Assembly (NCBI GenBank): GCA_019359515.1
Contig: JAHHHC010000012.1
Coordinates: 62,001-126,000, forward strand
Length of the DNA stretch: 64,000 bases
Origin: Desmonostoc vinosum HA7617-LM4
GTDB taxonomy: Bacteria; Cyanobacteriota; Cyanobacteriia; Cyanobacteriales; Nostocaceae
Direction: 5' to 3'
Shown: positions 54,297-63,259 of the stretch, in pieces
Position numbering within the stretch: the first letter of the stretch is position 1
Layout: every line of letters starts with the position of its first letter
Notes under the pieces: generated by a model
Told to the model about the DNA's origin: nothing
The model's input: the letters and a program-made list of their open reading frames with translations, nothing else
Database searches by the model: none
Program-made: the position numbers and the translations under genes

Positions 54297-55199
54297 ATGT
54301 TGGCTCAATTCCAGAGGTTGTATCCTAACGGTAGCCTGATTTCAGAATTAGTACAAATTTTCCAAGGAAAATATATAGTCCGGGTTAGTGTACAGGTTGA
54401 GGGCGTAACCCGTGCGACTGGTATGGCTGCGGCAGAAACAGTAGAAGCGGCAGAAGATCAAGCTAGAAACCGGGCACTAATGGTTTTGGGAATCACGAAT
54501 GTGCCCCAAGCGACAGCATTTTCTGCTAAACCACCAATATCCCAGGCGCAGCCAAATCCTACTTTAAACACAAGTGGTAGTTTGAGTGAGTTTACTTATT
54601 CTGCCACCCAAGATGAGGATTTTGACAGTGATCAGTGGTCAGTAAAGAGTGACAAAGAAACATCTGTACCAATCGCCCAAGGAAAAAAAGTCAAATCAGA
54701 ATCGGTAATCACTAAAAACGAACAATACGATCGCCCAACTAGCGTACCCATTGTCAATGATACGCGAAGTCCAAGTGTAGGCGATCGCCAAGATTCAGTA
54801 CCCAACTTTGCTGTAACTACCGCCAACCAAGAATCTCTCTTTGATCCCCCAGCAGAAAGCTTAGGCAGCATCTCTAGCAATCAAATTGATCATCAATCTT
54901 CCTTGGGGATTTCTGCCAGTAATGTCACCCCTTTTGTACCACGCAATTATGGCAATCAAGAGGATACAGTTCCCCAGACAACAACTCGGAAAAAGAAAAA
55001 GAGCGAACCTGTAGATTTATCTGACGTCATTGCCAAAACAGACGTTGAACTCCAGCGCTTAGGCTGGACACCCGAACAAGGAAGAGAGCATCTAATTAAA
55101 ACTTACGGTAAGCGAGGACGCACCTTGCTTACCGAAGAAGAACTACATGGATTTCTCCAATACCTGCAATCTCAACCAGACCCAGTAGCGGGATTTTGA
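54297..55199 (+). CDS. Two-domain cyanobacterial protein with a Rad52/dsRBD-like N-terminus
   Basis: The 300-residue protein has an N-terminal domain (1-66) with KYIVRVSVQVEGVTRATGMA and AAEDQARNRALMVLGI, a beta-beta-alpha pattern like the core of Rad52/DdrA annealing proteins or double-stranded RNA-binding domains. A disordered linker (70-235) follows, then a C-terminal domain (about 240-292) with DVELQRLGWTPEQGREHLIK and TYGKRGRTLLTEEELHGFLQ. The same tail type occurs on cyanobacterial recombination-related proteins. A nucleic-acid-binding role is plausible; the specific family was not identified with certainty. A transposon-end-like sequence directly follows its stop. Confidence 0.55.
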   Translation: MLAQFQRLYPNGSLISELVQIFQGKYIVRVSVQVEGVTRATGMAAAETVEAAEDQARNRALMVLGITNVPQATAFSAKPPISQAQPNPTLNTSGSLSEFTYSATQDEDFDSDQWSVKSDKETSVPIAQGKKVKSESVITKNEQYDRPTSVPIVNDTRSPSVGDRQDSVPNFAVTTANQESLFDPPAESLGSISSNQIDHQSSLGISASNVTPFVPRNYGNQEDTVPQTTTRKKKKSEPVDLSDVIAKTDVELQRLGWTPEQGREHLIKTYGKRGRTLLTEEELHGFLQYLQSQPDPVAGF

Positions 55200-55203
55200 T
55201 TGT

Positions 55204-55238
55204 TGACACTCCCCGTCCTGAAGTTCGGGGATTCTTGG
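55204..55238. mobile_element. Solo IS200/IS605-type end
   Basis: TGACACTCCCCGTCCTGAAG and TTCGGGGATTCTTGG at 55205-55238 form a short hairpin (CCCCG at 55211-55215 with CGGGG at 55226-55230). This wording is characteristic of the ends of IS200/IS605-family elements in cyanobacteria. No tnpA or tnpB is nearby, so it is a remnant or a solo end. Confidence 0.5.
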
Positions 55239-55297
55239 ATCGCGGGGAAGGGGAGACGCGGGGATGCAATTTGAATGATTATTAGCTTAACCATTGA

Positions 55298-55903
55298 CTA
55301 AACTAGAGCTACTGGACGGCTACCAGCAGCATGACGGTCAATTACTTGGTCAATCAACCCATATTCCCTAGCTGCCTCTGGTGACATAAAAAAGTCACGT
55401 TCAGTGTCTTCTGCAATACGCTCAATTGGTTGACCAGTATGTTCGGCTAAATAATCATTGAGCCGCCGTTTGTGGTAAAGAATTTCCCGCGCCTGAATCT
55501 CAATATCAGTCGCTTGTCCTTGAGCGCCACCGAGAGGTTGATGAATCATAATTCGAGAATGAGGTAAACTCATCCGCTTACCCTTAGCACCAGCGCTGAG
55601 CAGGAAAGCGCCCATACTTGCCGCCAACCCAGTACAGATTGTACAAACATCAGGACGAATATGCTTCATAGTGTCAAAAATACCCATGCCGGCCGTCACT
55701 GAACCACCAGGAGAATTGATGTACATATAAATGTCTTTCTCTGAGTCTTCAGCATCTAGGTACAGCAGTTGGGCAACAATCAAGTTTGCTACGTTGCTAT
55801 CAACTTGTTGTCCTAAAAAGATAATCCGCTCACGTAACAGCCGTGAGTAGATATCAAAGGCGCGTTCGCCCCGACCCGATTGTTCAATAACGATAGGAAT
55901 CAT
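55298..55903 (-). CDS. clpP: ATP-dependent Clp protease proteolytic subunit
   Basis: ClpP forms the tetradecameric chamber that degrades substrates unfolded by ClpC or ClpX. The 201-residue protein has the catalytic serine in GLAASMGA (S96), the histidine in IMIHQPLGG (H121) and the aspartate in ERDFFMS (D170), so it is an active ClpP and not the inactive ClpR. Cyanobacteria have several paralogues; which one this is cannot be decided without alignment. No clpX or clpR is adjacent. Confidence 0.95.
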   Translation of the reverse strand: MIPIVIEQSGRGERAFDIYSRLLRERIIFLGQQVDSNVANLIVAQLLYLDAEDSEKDIYMYINSPGGSVTAGMGIFDTMKHIRPDVCTICTGLAASMGAFLLSAGAKGKRMSLPHSRIMIHQPLGGAQGQATDIEIQAREILYHKRRLNDYLAEHTGQPIERIAEDTERDFFMSPEAAREYGLIDQVIDRHAAGSRPVALV

Positions 55904-56456
55904 GAAATTAGGGTGCTTGTAGCTACTTTAAATACATTTTATCGATCGCAGCACCAAACTGGAGTTCGTCTTCTTCTACTGTTTTCGTTATAGATCTAAA
56001 TTTTTTACTAAAAGTTAATTTCTAAAGAAAATCTTAAGTTTTTAGGATGCATGACATTATATTGATCCATCATGAATAATGATTTTTAATTTGGACTTAT
56101 TAAGTTATAAAAATACTTTTACAATAAGCATAAACCTTCGGGCACTTTTTAAAGACAAAAGCTGTCTAAAGAGCCAGTTTCATTGAAAGAGGTACAAATT
56201 AAAAAAACTATAACTGTTGCTACATCAATATTTTGGCTTTCGCTGCATAATTTTGGTGATAGTAACTAACACCGATAACCAAATTAGACTTGCTGATGGA
56301 ATACTGTCAGCTATTGATAACATTTTCCAAAATTTTTCAGCTTTCATTTAAACTATAGTCTGGTTATTTTTGTTAGATTCGGTAAATCGATAGTACGAGA
56401 TGTAGTTAAAGTCAGCAGTCTTGCTTGAATGCTATCCATCTAAAGAGAGACGTGCC
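55904..56456. other. AT-rich intergenic region, no gene seen
   Basis: The 553 bp upstream of clpP on the minus strand contain no recognised hairpin, repeat or coding frame. A promoter for clpP is expected here. Confidence 0.5.
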
Positions 56457-56609
56457 ATGCTGGAAAAACTTGTACAGGCCGCAATCATCACCTTTTTAAT
56501 CCACCTGATAGCAGGACTTAGCCCAAATACTAGAATCCAAACAACAGGATCATCTGTACCAGAAAGTCCAGCACATATTATTAGCTTGCTGCTACGCTCC
56601 TTTCGATAG
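56457..56609 (+). CDS. Possible 50-residue membrane peptide
   Basis: From the ATG at 56457 (MLEKLVQAAIITFLIHLIAG) the product has one hydrophobic helix and a polar tail (LSPNTRIQTTGSSVPESPAH). A further ATG at 56421 would add 12 residues. The upstream GAGAGACG could act as a ribosome binding site. No family is recognised, and it may be a chance frame. Divergent from clpP. Confidence 0.4.
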   Translation: MLEKLVQAAIITFLIHLIAGLSPNTRIQTTGSSVPESPAHIISLLLRSFR

Positions 56610-56783
56610 AAGTTTGGGGACTGGAAAAGACGCGGGGACGCGGAGAATAACCAATGACAATTCCCAATTCCCTGCTCCCTTATCCCCCTCACCTCTCATC
56701 CCCCACACTTTACATCACACTCGATATAACACCCTTGGGAACAGGCTAGACTGAGCAAAGAAGGCAACTATCTGCATTTAATC

Positions 56784-58841
56784 ATGACTAATCGCCTTGC
56801 TGAAGCTCAGAGTCTTTACCTTTGCAAACACGCACTAAATCCTATTGACTGGTGGCCTTGGTGTGACGAAGCACTTGCAGTTGCAAGGGTGCAAAACAAA
56901 CCCATTTTTCTCTCCATTGGCTACTCTAGTTGCCACTGGTGTACTGTCATGGAGGGTGAAGCTTTTTCTGATGTAGCTATTGCCGAGTACATGAATGCCA
57001 ATTTTCTTCCCATCAAAGTAGATAGAGAAGAAAGACCTGACCTCGACAGCATTTACATGCAGGCTTTGCAAATGATGAGTGGCCAAGGGGGTTGGCCTTT
57101 AAATGTGTTTCTCTCTCCAGAAGATTTAGTACCGTTTTATGCTGGTACTTATTTCCCGTTAGAGGCTCGTTATGGTCGTCCTGGTTTTTTGCAAGTGCTG
57201 CAAGCGCTACGTCGCTACTACGACACAGAAAAAGAAGACCTGCGCCAACGCAAAGCTCTAATTATTGAGTCTTTACTCACGTCTGCGGTGTTGCAAGACG
57301 GTACAATCAGTGAGTCAGAAGACCATGAATTACTCCGGCAAGGCTGGGAAACCAGCACAGGAATCATTACTCCAAGTCAACAAGGCAATAGCTTCCCGAT
57401 GATTCCTTATGGGGAGTTAGCTTTGCGGGGAACTCGATTTAATTTTGCATCCCGGCATGATAGCAAGCAAGTTTGTACCCAACGGGGTCTAGATTTAGCG
57501 CTAGGGGGCATTTATGACCATGTAGGCGGCGGCTTTCATCGCTACACTGTTGACCATACTTGGACAGTACCCCATTTTGAAAAGATGCTCTACGATAATG
57601 GACAAATTCTAGAGTATCTGGCAAATTTGTGGAGCGCAGGAGTAGAAGCAGCGCCTTTTGCACGAGCAGTTGCTGGGACTGTATTGTGGCTGAAGCGAGA
57701 AATGACCGCACCCGAGGGTTACTTTTATGCGGCTTGTGATGCTGATAGTTTTATTAACGCCACGGCTGTAGAACCGGAGGAAGGAACGTTTTATGTTTGG
57801 AGCTATGACGAACTAGAACAACTGTTAACGCCTGTTGAACTAACAGAATTACAACAGCAGTTTACGGTGACTCCTAACGGCAACTTTGAAGGTAAAAATG
57901 TCTTACAAAGGGGTCATCCAGGGCAATTAAGTACAACGTTGGAAATATCACTCAGCAAACTGTTTACTGCTCGCTATGGCATTGCACCTGAGTCCTTAGA
58001 AACTTTTCCCCCAGCTCGCAATAATCAAGAGGCAAAAACAGTTAATTGGCCTGGTCGTATTCCTTCGGTGACAGATACAAAGATGATTGTCGCTTGGAAT
58101 AGCTTGATGATTTCTGGTTTGGCAAGAGCGGCTGGAGTCTTTCAACAACCGTCTTACCTGGAATTAGCAGCTCAGGCGGCGAATTTTATTTTAAATCATC
58201 AATTTGTGAATGGACGTCTTTATCGACTCAATTATGCAGGTCAACCAGCTGTTTTAGCTCAGTCTGAAGATTACGCCTTTTTTATCAAAGCACTGCTAGA
58301 TTTGCACGCTTGTGACCCGAATCAAAAACAGTGGTTAGAAAAAGCGATCGCTATCCAAGAAGAATTTAATGAATTTCTTTGGAGTATAGAATTAGGTGGT
58401 TATTTTAACACATCTAGTGATGCGAGTCAAGATTTAATTGTGCGAGAGCGTAGTTATGCGGATAATGCTACACCATCAGCTAACGGCGTAGCGATCGCGA
58501 ACCTTGTCCGTCTCGCCTTGCTTAGTGATAATCTACATTATCTTGATTTAGCTGAACAAGGTTTAAAAGCTTTTAGAAGCATTATGCACCGCGCTCCGCA
58601 AGCTTGCCCAAGCTTGTTTACGGCCTTAGATTGGTATCGTAACTCTACTCTAGTTCGCAGCACAAGCGAGCAGATCAACTCTTTGAACCCTAAATATTTA
58701 CCGACTGCTGTGTTCACCGTAGTTTCTGATTTACCAGAGGGTAGCATCGGGTTAGTTTGCCAAGGTTTGAAGTGTTTAGCGCCAGCAGAAAGTGTAGAGC
58801 AGTTGTGGCAGCAAGTCCAGCAAAGTCAGAATAGGGGATGA
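56784..58841 (+). CDS. DUF255/YyaL-type thioredoxin-domain protein
   Basis: The 685-residue protein begins with NRLAEAQSLYLCKHALNPID and contains a thioredoxin-like domain (about 20-160) with SIGYSSCHWCTVMEGEAF, where CHWC is the redox-type motif, and SGQGGWPLNVFLSPE. A long alpha/alpha barrel region (about 200-670) follows, with GGIYDHVGGGFHRYTVD, WTVPHFEKMLYDNGQ and DADS. This is the YyaL/SPATA20 family, related to glycoside epimerase-like barrels; its biochemical role is not known. Length is normal. The ATG at 56784 has no strong ribosome binding site. Confidence 0.88.
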   Translation: MTNRLAEAQSLYLCKHALNPIDWWPWCDEALAVARVQNKPIFLSIGYSSCHWCTVMEGEAFSDVAIAEYMNANFLPIKVDREERPDLDSIYMQALQMMSGQGGWPLNVFLSPEDLVPFYAGTYFPLEARYGRPGFLQVLQALRRYYDTEKEDLRQRKALIIESLLTSAVLQDGTISESEDHELLRQGWETSTGIITPSQQGNSFPMIPYGELALRGTRFNFASRHDSKQVCTQRGLDLALGGIYDHVGGGFHRYTVDHTWTVPHFEKMLYDNGQILEYLANLWSAGVEAAPFARAVAGTVLWLKREMTAPEGYFYAACDADSFINATAVEPEEGTFYVWSYDELEQLLTPVELTELQQQFTVTPNGNFEGKNVLQRGHPGQLSTTLEISLSKLFTARYGIAPESLETFPPARNNQEAKTVNWPGRIPSVTDTKMIVAWNSLMISGLARAAGVFQQPSYLELAAQAANFILNHQFVNGRLYRLNYAGQPAVLAQSEDYAFFIKALLDLHACDPNQKQWLEKAIAIQEEFNEFLWSIELGGYFNTSSDASQDLIVRERSYADNATPSANGVAIANLVRLALLSDNLHYLDLAEQGLKAFRSIMHRAPQACPSLFTALDWYRNSTLVRSTSEQINSLNPKYLPTAVFTVVSDLPEGSIGLVCQGLKCLAPAESVEQLWQQVQQSQNRG

Positions 58842-58897
58842 GGGACTGGGAAACTCGGTCTTAGCCAGATACTTGATTTTTCACGACTACTTAACAT

Positions 58898-59275
58898 ATG
58901 AATAACCCGCCCGTGCTGAAAAACATCAGTCCTCTGATTCCGGCTGGTGGTGATATGGAAAAATCTATTACCTTCTATGAAAAACTAGGATTTAAAAAAA
59001 TACATCAGGAAGGTAATCCAGTTACTATGGCAATTGTCAAGCGCGACTGTGCAGAAATTTTTCTGCTCAAGAATGAGGATCAACATCTGGCAAAATCAAC
59101 AACCTTTCGCATTCAAGTTGATGGCATTGAGCAACTTTATCAGGAATTTCAAGCAAATGGTGGAGAAATGATTCATCCCGATGGTCAGCTAGAAACAAAA
59201 CCTTGGGGAATGAAAGAATTTGTCATCATTGATGTGGCTGGTGTGTGTATTACTTTTTGTGAGTCGGCAAACTGA
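58898..59275 (+). CDS. VOC superfamily (glyoxalase/bleomycin-resistance-like) protein
   Basis: The 125-residue protein has the paired beta-alpha-beta units of the vicinal oxygen chelate fold: ITFYEKLGFKKIHQEGNPVT (about 24-43) and IEQLYQEFQANGGEMIHPDG with FVIIDVAGVCITFCE at the end. Metal-binding acids are not certain; the terminal E in TFCE is typical. It resembles bleomycin-binding-type members, but the ligand is unknown. Its TGA stop overlaps the mobA ATG by one base (TGATG), so the two are translationally coupled. Confidence 0.8.
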   Translation: MNNPPVLKNISPLIPAGGDMEKSITFYEKLGFKKIHQEGNPVTMAIVKRDCAEIFLLKNEDQHLAKSTTFRIQVDGIEQLYQEFQANGGEMIHPDGQLETKPWGMKEFVIIDVAGVCITFCESAN

Positions 59276-59883
59276 TGGTGAACTCCAGCGAATTAAGCGC
59301 CATAGTTTTAGCAGGGGGTAAAAGTTCTCGCATGGGTCAAGATAAAGCCTTGATTCCCGTTCATGGAGTGCCTTTGCTGCAACAGGTTTATCATATTGCT
59401 CAAAACTGTGCTGGGATTGTTTATATAGTTACGCCTTGGCCAGAACGGTATGAAAATTTACTTTTACCTGATTGCGAGTTTATTCGAGAAATTCCTTTGC
59501 CTGGAGAAACTCTACCCCACGGGCCGTTAGTTGGGTTTGCCCAAGGACTAACAAAAGTCCAAACAGATTGGGTGCTACTGTTGGCTTGCGATTTACCCAG
59601 GTTACGAGCTGAAGTTTTGCAAGATTGGATAACTAAACTTGGTAGCGTAGATGATGATGCGATCGCAGCTTTAGCTCATCATCCCAAAGGCTGGCAACCT
59701 CTGTGTGGTTTTTATCACCGCCGCTGTTTGCCCTATCTTTTAGAGTTTATCAACAAAGGCGGGCGATCGTTTCAGCAGTGGCTTGAGCAAAAATCCGTAG
59801 AAGTTTTACCATTGCCAGAATTGGAAATGCTATTTAACTGCAATACACCAGAAGATCTAACATTGGAGAATCACAGAAGGTGA
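59275..59883 (+). CDS. mobA: Molybdenum cofactor guanylyltransferase
   Basis: MobA attaches GMP to molybdopterin to form the bis-MGD or MGD cofactor. The 202-residue protein has the nucleotidyltransferase start IVLAGGKSSRMGQDKA (about 10-25), the LLACDLPRL metal-binding motif (about 102-110) and EMLFNCNTPEDL at the end. The ATG overlaps the preceding VOC gene's stop (TGATG). Confidence 0.88.
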   Translation: MVNSSELSAIVLAGGKSSRMGQDKALIPVHGVPLLQQVYHIAQNCAGIVYIVTPWPERYENLLLPDCEFIREIPLPGETLPHGPLVGFAQGLTKVQTDWVLLLACDLPRLRAEVLQDWITKLGSVDDDAIAALAHHPKGWQPLCGFYHRRCLPYLLEFINKGGRSFQQWLEQKSVEVLPLPELEMLFNCNTPEDLTLENHRR

Positions 59884-60098
59884 GGATGATGTACTTAATG
59901 TACTTAAGACTACAAATCCAATAACTATACAGTAAATTCCACGAGTAAAGGTTTGGTTAAATATCAGTTTTTTGTATCAAAAAATACAATTTAAAAATAT
60001 GCTGAAGTTAAGAATATGTATTATTGAGTAAATAAGCACTCAAAAAATATAAATTTATATTAAAGATAGCTATTCTCAATAAACCTTGTATAGACATC

Positions 60099-60158
60099 GG
60101 CGAGTAGCAGAGTTATATATTCTCCGGAATATTGGCTTGTATTCCTACTCGCCTTTTT
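60099..60158 (+). terminator. Nested hairpin followed by a T tract
   Basis: GGCGAGTAG (60099-60107) pairs with CTACTCGCC (60145-60153) and is followed by TTTTT (60154-60158). The 37-base loop itself contains ATATTC-TCCG-GAATAT. It is 216 bases past the mobA stop and 58 bases before the next start, so it could end the mobA transcript, be a leader attenuator of the binding-protein gene, or be the end of a small RNA. Confidence 0.65.
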
Positions 60159-60215
60159 GTATGACTAGTTATATTAAGTATTGAAGAATCACCTTTCTTT
60201 GAAATTTGAAACGTA

Positions 60216-61202
60216 ATGCTGAGTTTGTTTTTTATGCCATTTTTACCTAGAATTACATTTAACATACATCATCGTTGGGTTTTATCTGCCATAGCACTGT
60301 TGTTAAGTATAGTTTTGGCTGCTTGCAATACTGCGACAACTGTTCAGCCACAAGCAAAAATCGCAAATACGCCTGAAACTACCAATACAAACTCTCAGCA
60401 ATTACCTGAAAAAACTGTCGAAAGAGTAGTTGCTCTTTCTTCACTATCGGCCGACATCATTACACAACTTGATCAAACAAAAATTGTCGGAATTACTGGT
60501 AGTAGGTTATTTAAAAATGACAGCCGATTCCAGGATATTCCCCGTGTTAGCGAAGGTCAAAGTCCTCCCAATTTAGAAAAAATAGTATCACTCAAACCCG
60601 ATTTAGTTATTGGTGCTGAAGGTTTTTCTAACGTACCAATTCAAAAACTTAAGCAGCTAGGAATCTCTACATTTCTTACTCAAGTAAATACTTGGCAGTC
60701 TTTGGAAGAACTTACCAAAACACTTGCTCAGAAAATTGATGCTGATCCTCAGCCTCTATTAAACCGATACAAAAGTTTCTTCCCGGATCAACTGATTCAA
60801 AGTCCTTCTACTTTAGTACTAGTTAGTCGGCAACCTATTTTAGCACCGAATAAAAATAGTTGGGCGGGGGATTTGCTCAATAAATTTGGGACTAAAAATT
60901 TGGCAGCAGAATTACAAGGCAGTAGTCCTGTAGGTGGATATGTTACTCTTTCATCTGAAAAAGTTTTAGAAGCAAATCCAGAGGTAATAATTTTAGTTAA
61001 TCCTCCACAAAGTAATTCAGAAATTGAACTTTTGGATTCTTTAAAAAAAGAACCGTTTTGGCAACAACTACAAGCAGTTAAAAATAATCGAGTCTATATA
61101 TTTGATTATTTTGGATTGGTGAATCCAGGTAGTATAGATGCAATAGAAAAAGCTTGTCAGCAGCTTAAGCAAGACTTATTTATAGTCGAGAAAAATAGCT
61201 AA
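60216..61202 (+). CDS. ABC-transporter substrate-binding lipoprotein (BtuF/FecB-type)
   Basis: The 328-residue precursor has a signal peptide and a lipobox LAAC (C37), so it is a lipid-anchored periplasmic protein. The mature part has the cluster-A fold of cobalamin and iron-siderophore binders: TVERVVALSSLSADIITQLD, IVSLKPDLVIGAEGFSN, a long linking helix (SLEELTKTLAQKIDAD) and NPEVIILVNPP near the end. No permease or ATPase gene adjoins, so the ligand (B12, haem or siderophore) is open. An alternative start at MPFLPR (60234) is possible. Confidence 0.8.
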   Translation: MLSLFFMPFLPRITFNIHHRWVLSAIALLLSIVLAACNTATTVQPQAKIANTPETTNTNSQQLPEKTVERVVALSSLSADIITQLDQTKIVGITGSRLFKNDSRFQDIPRVSEGQSPPNLEKIVSLKPDLVIGAEGFSNVPIQKLKQLGISTFLTQVNTWQSLEELTKTLAQKIDADPQPLLNRYKSFFPDQLIQSPSTLVLVSRQPILAPNKNSWAGDLLNKFGTKNLAAELQGSSPVGGYVTLSSEKVLEANPEVIILVNPPQSNSEIELLDSLKKEPFWQQLQAVKNNRVYIFDYFGLVNPGSIDAIEKACQQLKQDLFIVEKNS

Positions 61203-61222
61203 TACCAATTTATAATTCGTAC

Positions 61223-61525
61223 ATGGAAACGATTTTAGATCCGGGCTACGTCGGACAATATCGCTCAGGTTACGAGGGGTACGGAGAACTCCTCAGAGTT
61301 GTTGGAGAAACCAAACATCAAAGTTGTCTCATCTTTACTAGTCGAGAAAAACCTGGTGATCTAGCTGCCTTTGAGGGAGTGCGATCGCTACAATTGGCAG
61401 ATTTGACAGAAGCAGCAGTAGGCTTATGCTTTCTGCTCCCCTGCGGTCTTAATGATCAGTCTTTAACCGAACACGATATAACTAATTTCTACCCCATAAC
61501 TAAACCAAAATGCATAATTAGTTAA
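61223..61525 (+). pseudogene. Fragment of an NB-ARC/STAND gene
   Basis: The 100-codon frame reads YRSGYEGYGELLRVVGETKH, QSCLIFTSREKPGDLAAFEG and VRSLQLADLTEAA, which matches the middle of NB-ARC STAND proteins and closely resembles YHQGYEMYGELIRRIGDSQH, QSCLVLTSREKP in the gene at 46615-48243. The P-loop and everything C-terminal are absent, and the end (VGLCFLLPCGLNDQ...) is unrelated. It is a remnant of a deleted STAND gene and probably not functional. Confidence 0.75.
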
Positions 61526-61614
61526 GAGGTGGCAACCTCCTGCGTTGGAGAACTGTCTCATCTTAAGTTGTAGGCGCAGCTTCCACAGCGTCAAACAGAT
61601 ACTAATGGATTTAG

Positions 61615-62769
61615 ATGATCAGCATGAAATTCCAACTTTTATTAGGCTCTTTATTTTCTCAGGTTAAGGGACGTCATTGGTGGATAAGTATCCTTTTGTG
61701 GATTGCTTTGGTTGCCCCAGCTCAAGCATCTGTAATCTTGCGGGTGGCAATTGAGAGGGGTGTCAATCAGGTAAAAGTTGGCAGTTCTACAGCTGCAACC
61801 CTAAAAGATAGTACAGGTCGGACTCTCGGACAATTGCCAGCGATGAGTGCATTTTATGCCCAACCAGTTCCTGGTGGCGTTGCTTTGGATAAGTGGCAGT
61901 CCGGTTTATTTTGGATTGAACCAACGGGTAAAGGATACGTTTATATTAACGATCGCTGGTATCGCGGCAGAACTCTAGTGATTCCCACTGATAAGGGCTT
62001 AAGTGCCATTAATTGGATAGCACTCGAAGAATATCTTTACAGCGTCATTGGTGGGGAAATGGATTCCCGCTGGCCTGAAGAAGCCCTAAAAGCCCAAGCG
62101 ATCGCCGCCCGTACCTATGCTCTCTACGAACGAGAAAAACAGCGCAATAATCCTGTTTACGATTTAGGTGATAGCCCAGATCGTTGGCAAATTTATAAGG
62201 GTGTCATCAGCGAATCTCCCGCTACATATAAAGCAGTCGATGCTACAGCCAATCAGGTACTAACTTACAAAAACAGGATCATTCTCTCGGTCTTCCACGC
62301 CTGTTCTGGAGGACACACAGAAAACGTGGAAGATGTTTGGGGAAATGTCTTACCATACCTACGTGCTGTACAAGACTTTGATCAAAATATCAGCGAATGT
62401 AATTGGGTGAAAACTTTCTCACCTGCGGAAATTAGTGCTAAATTTCCCGGTGTAGGCAATGTCAAGGAGATAATTCCAGAAACATTCTCACCTTTTCGCA
62501 GTGTTAAAGTCTTAAAAATCGTTGGTGACAAGGGTACGAAGGTTTTACAGCGCGAGGAAGTGCGGACAGCGCTCAAGCTCAAGAGTACCCGTTTTAGCGT
62601 CACTAAAGCAGCAGATGGCAGTTTTGTACTTCAAGGGCTTGGCTTTGGTCATGGTTTAGGTATGAGTCAGTGGGGAGCATACAATCTGGCGCGTCGAGGA
62701 ATCAACCACCTGCAAATTTTGGGACATTATTACCAAGGTGTAGCCCTAACGCCGATTCAACCGAAGTAG
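61615..62769 (+). CDS. SpoIID/LytB-domain protein
   Basis: SpoIID-type proteins are peptidoglycan lytic enzymes or amidase enhancers. The 384-residue precursor has an N-terminal hydrophobic segment (about 18-39, ending QAS) and the domain with LEEYLYSVIGGEM (about 137-149), KAQAIAARTYALYERE (about 160-175) and the C-terminal FGHGLGMSQWGAY (about 342-354). Cyanobacteria have such proteins without spores, so the role is in wall remodelling. A start at the second Met (61624) is also possible. Preceded by a STAND fragment. Confidence 0.88.
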   Translation: MISMKFQLLLGSLFSQVKGRHWWISILLWIALVAPAQASVILRVAIERGVNQVKVGSSTAATLKDSTGRTLGQLPAMSAFYAQPVPGGVALDKWQSGLFWIEPTGKGYVYINDRWYRGRTLVIPTDKGLSAINWIALEEYLYSVIGGEMDSRWPEEALKAQAIAARTYALYEREKQRNNPVYDLGDSPDRWQIYKGVISESPATYKAVDATANQVLTYKNRIILSVFHACSGGHTENVEDVWGNVLPYLRAVQDFDQNISECNWVKTFSPAEISAKFPGVGNVKEIIPETFSPFRSVKVLKIVGDKGTKVLQREEVRTALKLKSTRFSVTKAADGSFVLQGLGFGHGLGMSQWGAYNLARRGINHLQILGHYYQGVALTPIQPK

Positions 62770-62828
62770 TTAGGGATAAGGGGGACATGGTTCGACTCCG
62801 CTCACCAACCGGGGGATGAAGGGGTTAA

Positions 62829-62960
62829 CAATTCAAAATTCAAAATGACGCGACGCTCCTGTGTCGCTACCCCTGACGCTCGTACCGACGCTCGATGACT
62901 CGCTAACGCTACCGCTAACGCTATCGCGGACTCGCTACCGCTGCGAAGTGCAAAATTCGC
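62829..62960. repeat. Variant interspersed repeat (TTCAAAATTCAAAATGACGCG)
   Basis: Has CAATTCAAAATTCAAAATGA in place of TAATTCGTAATTCGTAATGA, followed by the common GCGACGCTCCTGTGTCGC and CGCTAACGCTACCGCTAACG core. It leads into the hairpin at 62972-63006. Confidence 0.75.
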
Positions 62961-62971
62961 GCATTAAAGAC

Positions 62972-63006
62972 ATTTTGAGTCGGGGATTTAAACCCCGACT
63001 CAAAAT
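62972..63006. repeat. Perfect 14-bp hairpin within a repeat cluster
   Basis: ATTTTGAGTCGGGG (62972-62985) pairs exactly with CCCCGACTCAAAAT (62993-63006) over ATTTAAA. It takes the same place after the repeat core as the hairpin at 7280-7317 does, with a different sequence. It may terminate the convergent genes on either side. Confidence 0.7.
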
Positions 63007-63228
63007 ATGCTATGTGTAGACGTAGCGCAAAGTCTGAGCGCCGACTTCCGGCGATGCCTACGGCAATGTCTCCGACGAACAGAACTTTGTAACAGAGGGG
63101 TCTCAAACCCTTGAATGTACGATGAGTGAGGGAGAAACTTTCTCCGTGTCCCCCTTCGGGTGACGCTCGCAAGCTCGCTAACGCTGCGCTAACGCAGTCG
63201 CCTGCGGAGGGAAACCCTCCTGCAGCGC
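63007..63228. repeat. Further interspersed repeat units
   Basis: Contains CGTAGCGCAAAGTCTGAGCG, GGCAATGTCTCCGACGAACA and, further on, TAACGCTGCGCTAACGCAGT and CGGAGGGAAACCCTCCTGC, wording shared with the inserted unit at 46460-46578. No gene is supported. Confidence 0.65.
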
Positions 63229-63259
63229 TGTCTCACCGCGTCTACCCGTCTTTGCGTCC

